NCBI GenBank assembly: GCA_902796835.1
Contig: CADBQP010000037.1
Location: 1 to 64,000, forward strand
Direction: 5' to 3'
Source of the DNA: an uncultured Bacteroidales bacterium
GTDB taxonomy: Bacteria; Bacteroidota; Bacteroidia; Bacteroidales; Bacteroidaceae
DNA length: 64,000 bases
In this document: piece by piece, positions 57,801-64,000 of the stretch
Layout of the letters: the number at the start of each line of letters is the position of its first letter
Numbering within the stretch: position 1 is the stretch's first letter
Translations under genes and position numbers: made by a program
Notes under the pieces: generated by a model
The model's database searches: none
Told to the model about the DNA's origin: nothing
Seen by the model: the letters and a program-made list of their open reading frames with translations, nothing else

Positions 57801-58278
57801 TAGCATAGTTCTCAATGAACTGGCGCTCATACTTGTCACTTGTATCATAGAGCGAGAACGCCACAAGAAAGCCCGTTTGGCGCTTCTGTGTGATAACGCC
57901 CACTCGAGTCACTTCTGAGGGCATCAAGCCTTGTGCCATTGAAACACGGTTTTGCACGTTAATTGCAGCCATGTCAGGATCCGTACCCTGCTTAAAAGTG
58001 ATGTTAATACGAGCAGAGCCCGTATTTGTGGCAGAGGAACTCATGTAGTCCATGTTCTCCACACCGTTGATTTGCTCTTCAAGTGGAGCAATCACAGAAT
58101 TAAGCACAGTCTGAGCAGAAGCGCCACTATAGGATGTAGATACCGAAACCGTAGGCGGCGCTATATCTGGATACGTTGTAATTGGCAACGATATCAGGCC
58201 CAAAATTCCCAAAATGACAATAAAAACTGAAATTACTGTCGAAAGGACCGGACGATTAATAAAACTATCTAATTTCAT
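54856..58278 (-). CDS. RND multidrug efflux permease (HAE1 family) with an extra segment
   Basis: An 1140-residue proton-driven exporter of the AcrB type. The proton-relay aspartates are Asp405-Asp406 in AIAIVVDDAIVVVEGV, the lysine is in GLLAKNAILIIEFA, and LRPILMTSFAMIIGLLPMM is at the end. The porter domain repeats are present. It is about 90 residues longer than AcrB; most of the excess lies at about residues 499-575, between the AcrB TM6 end and the next domain, and includes two extra hydrophobic segments (LPPLLTTILLFVTIAFMVLG, NIILSVVAWIVAILAVLGLF). Substrates are unknown. Second gene of the operon. Confidence 0.94.
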   Translation of the reverse strand: MKLDSFINRPVLSTVISVFIVILGILGLISLPITTYPDIAPPTVSVSTSYSGASAQTVLNSVIAPLEEQINGVENMDYMSSSATNTGSARINITFKQGTDPDMAAINVQNRVSMAQGLMPSEVTRVGVITQKRQTGFLVAFSLYDTSDKYERQFIENYAKINIIPQIQRISGVGDAMVMGGDYSMRIWLDPDKMAEYHLMPGDVTAALATQNVEAAPGTIGERENQTFEYVLRYRGRLQEVSEFENIVISSKADGSVLHLRDIARVELGRLSYAFGGTVDGHTAVTCMVMQLAGSNATQVIEDVEATLEEVKATLPTGLEINTMMNANEFLYASIEEVVKTLIEAFILVFLVVFIFLQDLRSTLIPAVAIPVALIGTFFVLYSIGFSINLLTLNALVLAIAIVVDDAIVVVEGVHAKLDQGYSSARKASIDAMSELGGAIVSITLVMMAVFIPVSFMSGTSGTFYRQFGLTMAIAIGFSALNALTLSPALCAVFLKVHGDDSSLSDRMKTATKEAANIMAKKYNPKRFSLNLPPLLTTILLFVTIAFMVLGAFTFDNIILSVVAWIVAILAVLGLFSERFINAFNNSYARLQNRYQNRVLSLVKRPIFAIAMVVLSIVALVFFMQVTPSSLVPNEDQGTVLGAVTLPPGTSQDRTDEVMRKVDSLVSLSPAIASRTIVSGFSLIGGQGSSYGTVMLKLKPWAERGIAERSDFVAGMSFMKARDVIKDAQVLFFTPPMIPGYGASSGFDLNMQDRTGGDLGKFYQVTQDFIAELLKRPEIQQCQTNFNPNFPQYMIDIDAAACIRAGLQPSDILSTLQGYIGGMYVSNFNRFGKMYRVMLQAERSDRTNFESLKKIKVRNGSEMAPITQFMSIKRVYGPDNINRFNMYTSIAVNGTPASGYTSGQAIEAVKQVAAEKLPQGYSFEFSGLSREESNSTNTTAIVFVLCFVFIYLLLSAQYESYLLPWAVLLSVPFGLAGSFVFIHAMGGIDSLIKSVIHVSLLGSASNNIYVQIALIMLMGLLAKNAILIIEFALDRRKMGMSISWSAVLGSAARLRPILMTSFAMIIGLLPMMFAFGVGGNGNRALGTTAIGGMLIGMLCQIFIVPVLFVIFQSIQERFKPMTWEHSETDDAHADLEQYAG

Positions 58279-58306
58279 ATTCTGAAAAAAAGTCTATTTA
58301 CTACTT

Positions 58307-59470
58307 TTACATTTTGCCATTCTTCAAATCCTCGGCAGCCTTTTTGCGATTCTTGGCCGACTCTTCTGGAGTAATTGGCTTTATTTCCATACCATCCTTG
58401 AGCGTAGATACTACATCTACAACAAAACGCTCGCCACCTTTCAAGCCAGCAGTAACGATATAATTCTGACCATCGTTCTGCGAAAGAACAGTTATTTCTC
58501 TACTATGAACCTTATTATCTTCTCCAACAACATATACAAATTTCTTGTCTTGGATTTCATAAGTACATTTTTGGGGAACGATAATGGCTTTCTTTACCTC
58601 CGTGGGGAAAAGGATTGTAGCCGTTCCTCCGCTTCGGAGTAATTTGCGAGGATTGTCGAAGGTGGCACGCATGCTGAGCGAACCCGTGTTCTGATCAATC
58701 ACTCCACTCATGGTAGTTACCTTTCCTTTAACATCATATTCACTTCCGTCAACCAGACGAAGTCCCACAGAAGGCATGGCATTGATGGCGCCATTCACAC
58801 CACCACTTTCACGGCTAAGAGCAAGCATGTCCTTTTCTGTCATCGAGAAATAAACATACATTTTAGAAATGTTAGAGACAGTCGTTAGTGGCTGGGCCGT
58901 CGAGGCACTCACCAAACTTCCAACTCTATAAGGAATAGTTCCCACATAACCATCAGCAGGGCTCACTACAGTACAAAAAGACAGATTGTCACGCGCACTA
59001 GCCAATTGAGCTTGAGCTTGTGCTAATTGTGCCTGAAGAGACTTCAACTGATTTTCGGCAGTCTGGTAATCAAAATCACTAATAATCTTCTTATCAAGGA
59101 GCATCTTTTTGTTCTCAACCGTCAACTTTTGAGTATTAATGTTGGCATTAATCACATTAATCTGAGCCTGAGCAGCCTTGACGGCCTCCAAATACTGAAC
59201 TCGGTCGATCTGGAACAAAGGCTGACCACGACGCACATAGGCACCTTCGTCAACACAGAGACGAGTTATGAATCCGCTAACTTTTGGACGTATTTCTATG
59301 TCCTGCTGACCCTTAATTGTAGCAGGATATTCAGTCAGGACACTAGCATCCGACTCAACCGCCGTTTGAACGGCAAACTCGTTGCTTGCAGCTGGCAAGC
59401 CACTCTGACTCCCCCCGCCACAACTAGCCAGGGTCATGCCAAGAACTAAAAATGCAAAAGCTTTTTTCAT
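58307..59470 (-). CDS. RND efflux periplasmic adaptor (AcrA/MexA family)
   Basis: A 387-residue lipoprotein adaptor. The signal MKKAFAFLVLGMTLASC ends at Cys17. A beta-barrel and lipoyl half-motifs flank a long helical hairpin (NANINTQKLTVENKKMLLDK, QLKSLQAQLAQAQAQLASAR); FCTVVSPADGYVGTIPYRVG completes the lipoyl domain. It bridges the permease and outer channel. It is the first gene of the minus-strand operon with the permease, channel and LpxA-like gene; no local regulator gene is present. Confidence 0.94.
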   Translation of the reverse strand: MKKAFAFLVLGMTLASCGGGSQSGLPAASNEFAVQTAVESDASVLTEYPATIKGQQDIEIRPKVSGFITRLCVDEGAYVRRGQPLFQIDRVQYLEAVKAAQAQINVINANINTQKLTVENKKMLLDKKIISDFDYQTAENQLKSLQAQLAQAQAQLASARDNLSFCTVVSPADGYVGTIPYRVGSLVSASTAQPLTTVSNISKMYVYFSMTEKDMLALSRESGGVNGAINAMPSVGLRLVDGSEYDVKGKVTTMSGVIDQNTGSLSMRATFDNPRKLLRSGGTATILFPTEVKKAIIVPQKCTYEIQDKKFVYVVGEDNKVHSREITVLSQNDGQNYIVTAGLKGGERFVVDVVSTLKDGMEIKPITPEESAKNRKKAAEDLKNGKM

Positions 59471-59524
59471 TGTTACTGATAACTTTAGTATTTTAAATAT
59501 TGAATTATAATCTCTTAATAGCTA

Positions 59525-59532
59525 CAAAAATA
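59525..59532 (-). promoter_or_regulatory. -7 element for the RND operon
   Basis: TATTTTTG on the minus strand fits TAnnTTTG, 54 bases before the adaptor start. Confidence 0.4.
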
Positions 59533-59685
59533 GAACAAAACCCGCAAGGGTTTCCTGAGTTTTCTGATTTTGTAATATAGGAGTAAATTTTTTAATATAA
59601 ATTAACGATTAATTTAAAGTGAAGTGCGCAATTTCATTAATTTAGTTTGGTGTATAAATTTCAACTCTAGGGCATATAAACAAGA

Positions 59686-59719
59686 AGTCCCTCTGAAAAT
59701 TCATGATTTCAGAGGGACT
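59686..59719 (-). terminator. rplT terminator
   Basis: A perfect 13-bp stem (AGTCCCTCTGAAA and complement) with a short loop lies 25 bases after rplT; the minus-strand sequence after it is TCTTGTTTATA, moderately T-rich. Confidence 0.82.
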
Positions 59720-59744
59720 AACTAATTATTCTTTAATAGATAAA

Positions 59745-60089
59745 TTACTTTACCTTTTCAACAATAGCCTTAAATGCATTTGGATTATTCACAGCGAGAT
59801 CTGCCAGAACCTTACGGCTTATCTCTATGCCAGCCTTGTGCAAACCTCCCATCAACTGAGAATAAGACATCCCCTCGAGGCGAGCGGCAGCATTGATACG
59901 CTGAATCCACAATGCACGAAAGTTACGTTTCTTATTGCGACGGTCGCGGAAGGCATAAGTCAGGCCCTTCTCCCAAGTATTCTTGGCAACGGTCCAAACA
60001 TTTTTACGGGCGCCATAATAACCACGCGTTAATTTTAGAATTCTTTTTCTTTTTGCTCTAGAAGCAACATGATTTACTGATCTTGGCAT
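59745..60089 (-). CDS. rplT: 50S ribosomal protein L20
   Basis: A 114-residue L20 with the basic, helical N-terminus ([20 protein letters not shown]) and the globular end ([20 protein letters not shown] in similar form). It binds 23S rRNA early in 50S assembly and in some bacteria represses its own operon. It follows rpmI by 115 bases and ends the thrS-infC-rpmI-rplT cluster. Confidence 0.97.
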   Translation of the reverse strand: MPRSVNHVASRAKRKRILKLTRGYYGARKNVWTVAKNTWEKGLTYAFRDRRNKKRNFRALWIQRINAAARLEGMSYSQLMGGLHKAGIEISRKVLADLAVNNPNAFKAIVEKVK

Positions 60090-60204
60090 AACTTTAATAA
60101 GTTTAAGAATGCTAGCGCCGCCTTTCAGATGGCGAACTTTGAGCTACACATTCAAGTTGTTTTTTTGTGATTAAGATAAATCTTTTACTGAACTCGTTGT
60201 CGAT

Positions 60205-60402
60205 TTAGCGAAGTGTGAGAAGCTCACGCACCTGACGTACATTGGTTTTGTCAACCAAGGCTACGTGGTCAAGGTTGCGCTTTTGCTTTTTCGTTTTCTT
60301 CGTCAAAATGTGACTGTGGTAAGCATGATGTCTCTTAATCTTACCTGTTCCGGTAAGAGCGAATCTTTTTTTGGCACCGGAATTAGTTTTAACTTTTGGC
60401 AT
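60205..60402 (-). CDS. rpmI: 50S ribosomal protein L35
   Basis: A 65-residue basic protein beginning [20 protein letters not shown], typical of L35. It lies between infC and rplT as in most bacteria. The 115-base spacer to rplT contains a 15-base copy (60136-60150) of part of array H and an inverted repeat CGCC/GGCG. Confidence 0.96.
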   Translation of the reverse strand: MPKVKTNSGAKKRFALTGTGKIKRHHAYHSHILTKKTKKQKRNLDHVALVDKTNVRQVRELLTLR

Positions 60403-60493
60403 TTTCTTTTTAAATTTAATTATTGTGTTATACTAAATGGCGGCTGCGCGAGATACCAAACACAGCGCGCTCACTATTTTTGTTTTTGCTTGT

Positions 60494-61135
60494 TTAAAAG
60501 TCTTCGCCTTCTACTTTAGGACCTGTATACACCTTGGGGGCTTTTTGCTTGGGAGCTTCTTTCTTTATTTTCTCCTCTACATCCTGCTCCTGCGGCTTAT
60601 CTTTTTTAACTGCCGTCTTCTTAGGGGCAATAAATAAGGTCATTCGCTTTCCTTCGAGCACTGGCATTTGCTCTACTTTGCCATATTCTTCGAGGTCGTT
60701 GGCAAAACGTAACAACAAGACTTCACCTTGTTCCTTAAAGAGGATGCTACGTCCTCGGAAGAAAACGTAGGCTTTAACTTTATCGCCATCTTCCAAAAAG
60801 CCGCGGGCATGTTTCAACTTAAAGTTGTAGTCATGTTCATCGGTCTGAGGGCCGAACCGAATTTCCTTGACCTCTATTTTCACCTGCTTGGCTTTAAGTT
60901 CCTTTTGGCGTTTCTTCTGCTGATAAAGGAATTTGGAATAATCGATAATACGACACACAGGCGGGTCTGCATTTGGTGATATCTCTACCAAATCGAGACC
61001 CTTCTGCTCGGCAATCTGCAGAGCACGGACTGTAGGCATAACTTCTGATTCTATGTCGTCGCCAACAATTCGCACTTCGGGAACTCGAATTTGTCGATTC
61101 ACACGATATTGCAACTTTAGTTTGTCTGTCTTCAT
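60494..61135 (-). CDS. infC: translation initiation factor IF-3
   Basis: A 213-residue IF-3. The N-domain has the motif [20 protein letters not shown] and the start of the C-domain is [40 protein letters not shown] follows. The last 35 residues form a charged extension ([20 protein letters not shown]) longer than in E. coli, common in Bacteroidota. The start here is ATG, so the AUU-based autoregulation of E. coli infC does not apply. It has its own -7 element upstream. Confidence 0.96.
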   Translation of the reverse strand: MKTDKLKLQYRVNRQIRVPEVRIVGDDIESEVMPTVRALQIAEQKGLDLVEISPNADPPVCRIIDYSKFLYQQKKRQKELKAKQVKIEVKEIRFGPQTDEHDYNFKLKHARGFLEDGDKVKAYVFFRGRSILFKEQGEVLLLRFANDLEEYGKVEQMPVLEGKRMTLFIAPKKTAVKKDKPQEQDVEEKIKKEAPKQKAPKVYTGPKVEGEDF

Positions 61136-61173
61136 TCTCTTGTTTTAGGCTTGTCTTCTTTTTAAGCGGGTGC

Positions 61174-61181
61174 AAATATAA
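61174..61181 (-). promoter_or_regulatory. -7 element for infC
   Basis: TATATTTG followed by CACC on the minus strand fits TAnnTTTG, 38 bases before infC. It suggests infC-rpmI-rplT is transcribed separately from thrS. Confidence 0.5.
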
Positions 61182-61202
61182 GAAGTTTTTCTGAAATAAA
61201 TA

Positions 61203-61316
61203 CATCAAAGTGTGTTTTTTCGCTTCTTACCTTAAAAAACACGAACTTTGATGATGCAATCTGACAAATAATTTGCATTCACACTCTCTCGGAAATGAGA
61301 GGTGCGAATGCAAATT
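61203..61316 (-). terminator. two successive hairpins between thrS and infC
   Basis: Hairpin 1 (61270-61316) has 11-bp outer arms AATTTGCATTC/GAATGCAAATT with an inner CTCTC/GAGAG; hairpin 2 (61203-61253) has arms CATCAAAGT and ACTTTGATG plus T6/A6. Both lie after the thrS stop and before the infC promoter, so they probably end thrS transcription; hairpin 1 lacks a T-run. Confidence 0.6.
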
Positions 61317-61344
61317 CTATTATTACAGGTTCAAAAAAGTTCAC

Positions 61345-63288
61345 TTAGAACTCCTTTGTCATTTCATCTACCAAGTCGTTCACAATTTTGGCAAAAGCCT
61401 CAACTTTCATAGAGCCCATTTCGCCTTCACCTTGCTTACGAACACTTATTGTCTGCTCAGCAGTTTCTTTTTCGCCCACGATGACGAGATAAGGAATATG
61501 CTTGAGCTCATTATCACGTATCTTGCGGCCGATTTTTTCGCTGCGGTCGTCAATTGTGGTCCGAACTCCCAGCATTTCGAGTTGACGGGCCACTTCGTGT
61601 CCGTAATCATTAAATTTATCTGAAATAGGCATTACCACTGCCTGGTCGGGCATGAGCCATAACGGGAAGCGGCCTGCTGTATGCTCGATGAGCACTGCCA
61701 CGAAACGCTCCATTGACCCGAAGGGAGCACGGTGTATCATGACGGGGCGGTGCTTAAGGTTGTCGGCACCGGTGTATTCCAGGCCGAACCGTTCTGGCAG
61801 GTTGTAGTCAACTTGTATGGTTCCGAGCTGCCAACGACGGCCAAGGGCATCTTTAACCATGAAGTCGAGTTTCGGACCATAGAAGGCGGCTTCACCATAT
61901 TCGATTCGAGCTGGAAGGCCTTTCTCTTGACAGGCTTCGATGATGCTCTGCTCTGCACGCTCCCAGTTTTCGTCTGAACCGATATACTTGTCGCGATTCA
62001 CTTGATCGCGCAGTGAAATCTGCGCCTCGTAGTTCTGGAAGTTCAAGGCCTTAAATATTATTAGGATGATATCCATTACGCGCAGGAACTCGTCTTTCAC
62101 TTGGTCGGGACGGCAGAATATGTGGGCATCGTCCTGGGTAAAGCCGCGCACACGAGTGAGCCCATGAAGTTCACCGCTTTGTTCGTAACGATAAACTGTG
62201 CCAAATTCAGCCAGACGTAGCGGCAGGTCGCGATAGGAACGCGGCTTCCATGCATAGATGGCACAGTGGTGTGGGCAGTTCATCGGCTTTAGCATGTATT
62301 CCTCGCCTTCTTCGGGAGTGTGTATGGGTTGGAAGGAATCCTTGCCATACTTTGCGTAGTGACCGCTGGTGATATAAAGATTCTTTGAGCCTATATGCGG
62401 AGTCATTACTTGCTGATAGCCAAAGCGTTTTTGGATTTTCTTCAGGAAATCCTCAAGCCTAAGACGAAGGGCCGTTCCTTTGGGAAGCCACATTGGCAAG
62501 CCTTTTCCTACGAGCTCGGAAAACATAAAGAGTTCCATCTCTTTGCCAATTTTGCGATGGTCGCGCCGTTTGGCTTCTTCAATCATTTGAAGATACTCGT
62601 CAAGGAGTTTCTTTTTGGGAAACGATACTCCGTAAACGCGCGTCATTTGGGGACGCTTCTCGTCGCCGCGCCAATAGGCCGAACTCACGGCCATCACTTT
62701 CACTGCCTTAATGGGAGCAGTGCTAAGCAGGTGGGGGCCACGGCAAAGGTCTACAAAGGCTCCTTGAGTGTATGTGGTGATTGTTCCATCTTCGAGGTCT
62801 TCGATCAACTCGTTCTTATAGTTTTGACCGTGGTCGGCAAAGAATTTAAGTGCATCGGACTTTGAAATTTCTGAGCGCACAAGGTTTTCCTTACGCTGCT
62901 GCAATTCCATCATCTTTTGTTCTATGCGCGCGAAGTCGCTTTCAGAAATTACAACACCTTCGGGGGGCATCACGTCGTAGTAGAAGCCTTGTTCTATAGC
63001 TGGTCCGATACCAAATTGTGTGCCGGGCCAGAGTTCTTGTATGGCTTCTGCCATAAGGTGTGACGAGGTGTGCCAGAAGGCATGCTTTCCTTCAGGATCT
63101 TCCCACTTGAACAAACGAAATTCTGCGTCTTCAGTGATGGGGCGATTCAACTCTACAGTTACGCCATTCACGCTGCAGGCCAACACTTCTTGTGCCAGAC
63201 GGCTCGAAATGCTCTCTGCAATTTCCATTCCGGTAACACCGGCCGCATATTCGCGCACCGAGCCATCGGGAAAAGTAATCTTTATCAT
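61345..63288 (-). CDS. threonyl-tRNA synthetase thrS: threonyl-tRNA synthetase
   Basis: A 647-residue class II synthetase. A TGS domain begins the protein ([20 protein letters not shown]), followed by the editing domain ([20 protein letters not shown], with HxxxH), the catalytic core ([20 protein letters not shown] with the zinc cysteine, and [14 protein letters not shown]) and the anticodon domain near the end. Full length. First gene of the classical thrS-infC-rpmI-rplT cluster, though infC seems to have its own promoter. Confidence 0.97.
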   Translation of the reverse strand: MIKITFPDGSVREYAAGVTGMEIAESISSRLAQEVLACSVNGVTVELNRPITEDAEFRLFKWEDPEGKHAFWHTSSHLMAEAIQELWPGTQFGIGPAIEQGFYYDVMPPEGVVISESDFARIEQKMMELQQRKENLVRSEISKSDALKFFADHGQNYKNELIEDLEDGTITTYTQGAFVDLCRGPHLLSTAPIKAVKVMAVSSAYWRGDEKRPQMTRVYGVSFPKKKLLDEYLQMIEEAKRRDHRKIGKEMELFMFSELVGKGLPMWLPKGTALRLRLEDFLKKIQKRFGYQQVMTPHIGSKNLYITSGHYAKYGKDSFQPIHTPEEGEEYMLKPMNCPHHCAIYAWKPRSYRDLPLRLAEFGTVYRYEQSGELHGLTRVRGFTQDDAHIFCRPDQVKDEFLRVMDIILIIFKALNFQNYEAQISLRDQVNRDKYIGSDENWERAEQSIIEACQEKGLPARIEYGEAAFYGPKLDFMVKDALGRRWQLGTIQVDYNLPERFGLEYTGADNLKHRPVMIHRAPFGSMERFVAVLIEHTAGRFPLWLMPDQAVVMPISDKFNDYGHEVARQLEMLGVRTTIDDRSEKIGRKIRDNELKHIPYLVIVGEKETAEQTISVRKQGEGEMGSMKVEAFAKIVNDLVDEMTKEF

Positions 63289-63687
63289 TCTTTGTATATG
63301 TTGTTAAATTTATTCGAAATAAAAAATGCTCTCTTACGGCATCAACGCACATTTCATGCACAGCCGCCATTTCGAAAGCGCTGCGAAGATAAGCAGAAAA
63401 ACTGAAAGTGTGAAGGCTTGAGCCAAAAAAAACCAACATCACCCAAAAAGCCGTTACCTGCCCCTACCCATTTTATAGAGTTGGGCCGGCAGTCATATCT
63501 ATCTGCTTGGGAGTCTAAAGGACTGAGCCAACTGTTGCTGCCACATTAGATACAAGAAAAAATTATTACGGGCCAGCAATTACCTGAGTGCTAAAAAAAT
63601 GGAAAGTAAACGCACATTTTTTTACTATTTATTTTGCGCTTCGCGCATTTAACGCTATTTTCGCTGCAAATTTACCAACCGCACTTT
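63289..63687. other. 399-base divergent gap upstream of thrS
   Basis: No gene seen. It holds array copy I (63412-63537) and a minus-strand TAAATTTG (63667-63674) that, if used, would give thrS a leader of about 370 bases containing the whole array. A small TGCG/CGCA inverted repeat is near 63637-63650. Confidence 0.5.
63412..63537. repeat. 21-nt array, copy I (up to 6 phased units)
   Basis: Three recognisable type 3 units start at 63412 (TTGAGCCAAA), 63475 (GTTGGGCCGGC, inverse type) and 63517 (GACTGAGCCAACTGTT). Their spacing is 63 and 42 bases, exact multiples of 21, so the intervening units are probably degenerate copies. Confidence 0.6.
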
Positions 63688-64000
63688 ATGTCAAAGCACA
63701 ATTCACGTCGAGTCGGCCCACACGTTAACCTCAAACACGCCCCGCAAACAGCCAGCACGACGACGTCAAAACTTAAGAAGAAGTCATCTGTCCGCCAATG
63801 GCGAAGCTCATGGATATACGCAATCTTGTTTTTAGTATTTACACTTGCGCTGTGGATTTCCTACGGCGACGTTTTCTATAGAACAGAGCAAGAATCCTAC
63901 GTCTCCGACGCCATAGTAACGATGAAGCCACTCACAGAACTCACATTTGGATGGCTTCGCTATGCTGGACGCTACATACTGCTGGCGATGCATTTGCCAA
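63688..64000 (+). CDS. membrane protein, 5' part only (runs off the window)
   Basis: An open frame begins at ATG 63688 and is still open at the window end, giving about 104 residues. It starts with a basic, low-complexity tail (KLKKKSSVRQWRSSWIY), then a membrane helix (AILFLVFTLALWISYGDVFY), an extracytoplasmic stretch and the start of another helix (RYAGRYILLAM). This resembles the N-terminus of large Bacteroidales membrane proteins such as the DUF6057 family, but too little is visible to decide. It is divergent from thrS. Confidence 0.6.
   Translation, partial: MSKHNSRRVGPHVNLKHAPQTASTTTSKLKKKSSVRQWRSSWIYAILFLVFTLALWISYGDVFYRTEQESYVSDAIVTMKPLTELTFGWLRYAGRYILLAMHLP

Overview
The window is chromosomal DNA from a member of the Bacteroidota, order Bacteroidales, probably close to Prevotellaceae (family level is inference from protein resemblance). 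The evidence is direct: most genes are preceded by a TAnnTTTG-type -7 element, the promoter signature of this phylum; Shine-Dalgarno sites are inconspicuous; and the gene set is typical (PorE-like type IX secretion protein, dipeptidyl peptidases IV and III, GH20 and GH84 hexosaminidases, a Ser-type sulfatase, a second EF-G, an RND pump, DUF5063/DUF4369/DUF2461 proteins). I see no prophage, insertion sequence, CRISPR array, rRNA or tRNA gene. It reads as a core chromosome with small accessory insertions.

Layout. 0-8.2 kb: a PorE-like OmpA lipoprotein faces nagA across overlapping divergent promoters, then DUF5063, an RNase D-like exonuclease, rlmI and a PgpH-type c-di-AMP phosphodiesterase. 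8.2-14.6 kb: an acidic unknown, a DUF4369 lipoprotein, a small membrane protein, a DivIC/FtsB protein, a NahK-like sugar kinase, folB, and a full-length class II ribonucleotide reductase homologue that has lost its catalytic residues. 14.7-24 kb: recA, DPP IV, marC, rpsA, a lipoprotein and GH20. 24-31 kb: an EF-G2 paralogue, a NupG-like transporter, a lipoprotein and a UvrD/PcrA helicase. 31-41 kb: a plus-strand run of dxs, trkA-trkH, DUF2461, DPP III, an AlkD-like protein and a sulfatase. 41-52 kb: trmD and ligA diverging, dapA, valS, a secreted GH84 enzyme with a T9SS-like tail, and class II fba. 52.5-59.5 kb: a minus-strand operon of RND adaptor, permease, outer-membrane channel and an LpxA-like acyltransferase. 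59.7-63.3 kb: the classical thrS-infC-rpmI-rplT cluster. A membrane-protein gene runs off the right edge.

Functional threads. NagA, the NahK-like kinase, GH20, GH84 and the sulfatase together suggest use of N-acetylhexosamine-rich, possibly sulfated host glycans, although the genes are scattered. The PorE-like protein and the tail of GH84 fit a working type IX secretion route. EF-G2 and the dead RNR are two cases of core enzyme folds whose catalytic residues have changed.

The most unusual non-coding feature is a set of intergenic tandem arrays built from 21-nt imperfect palindromes. They recur at eight or more loci in a strict 21-nt phase, share a small set of unit types and are confined to gaps between genes. 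I know of no described element matching them. They and the RNR pseudoenzyme are the main candidates for something undescribed.
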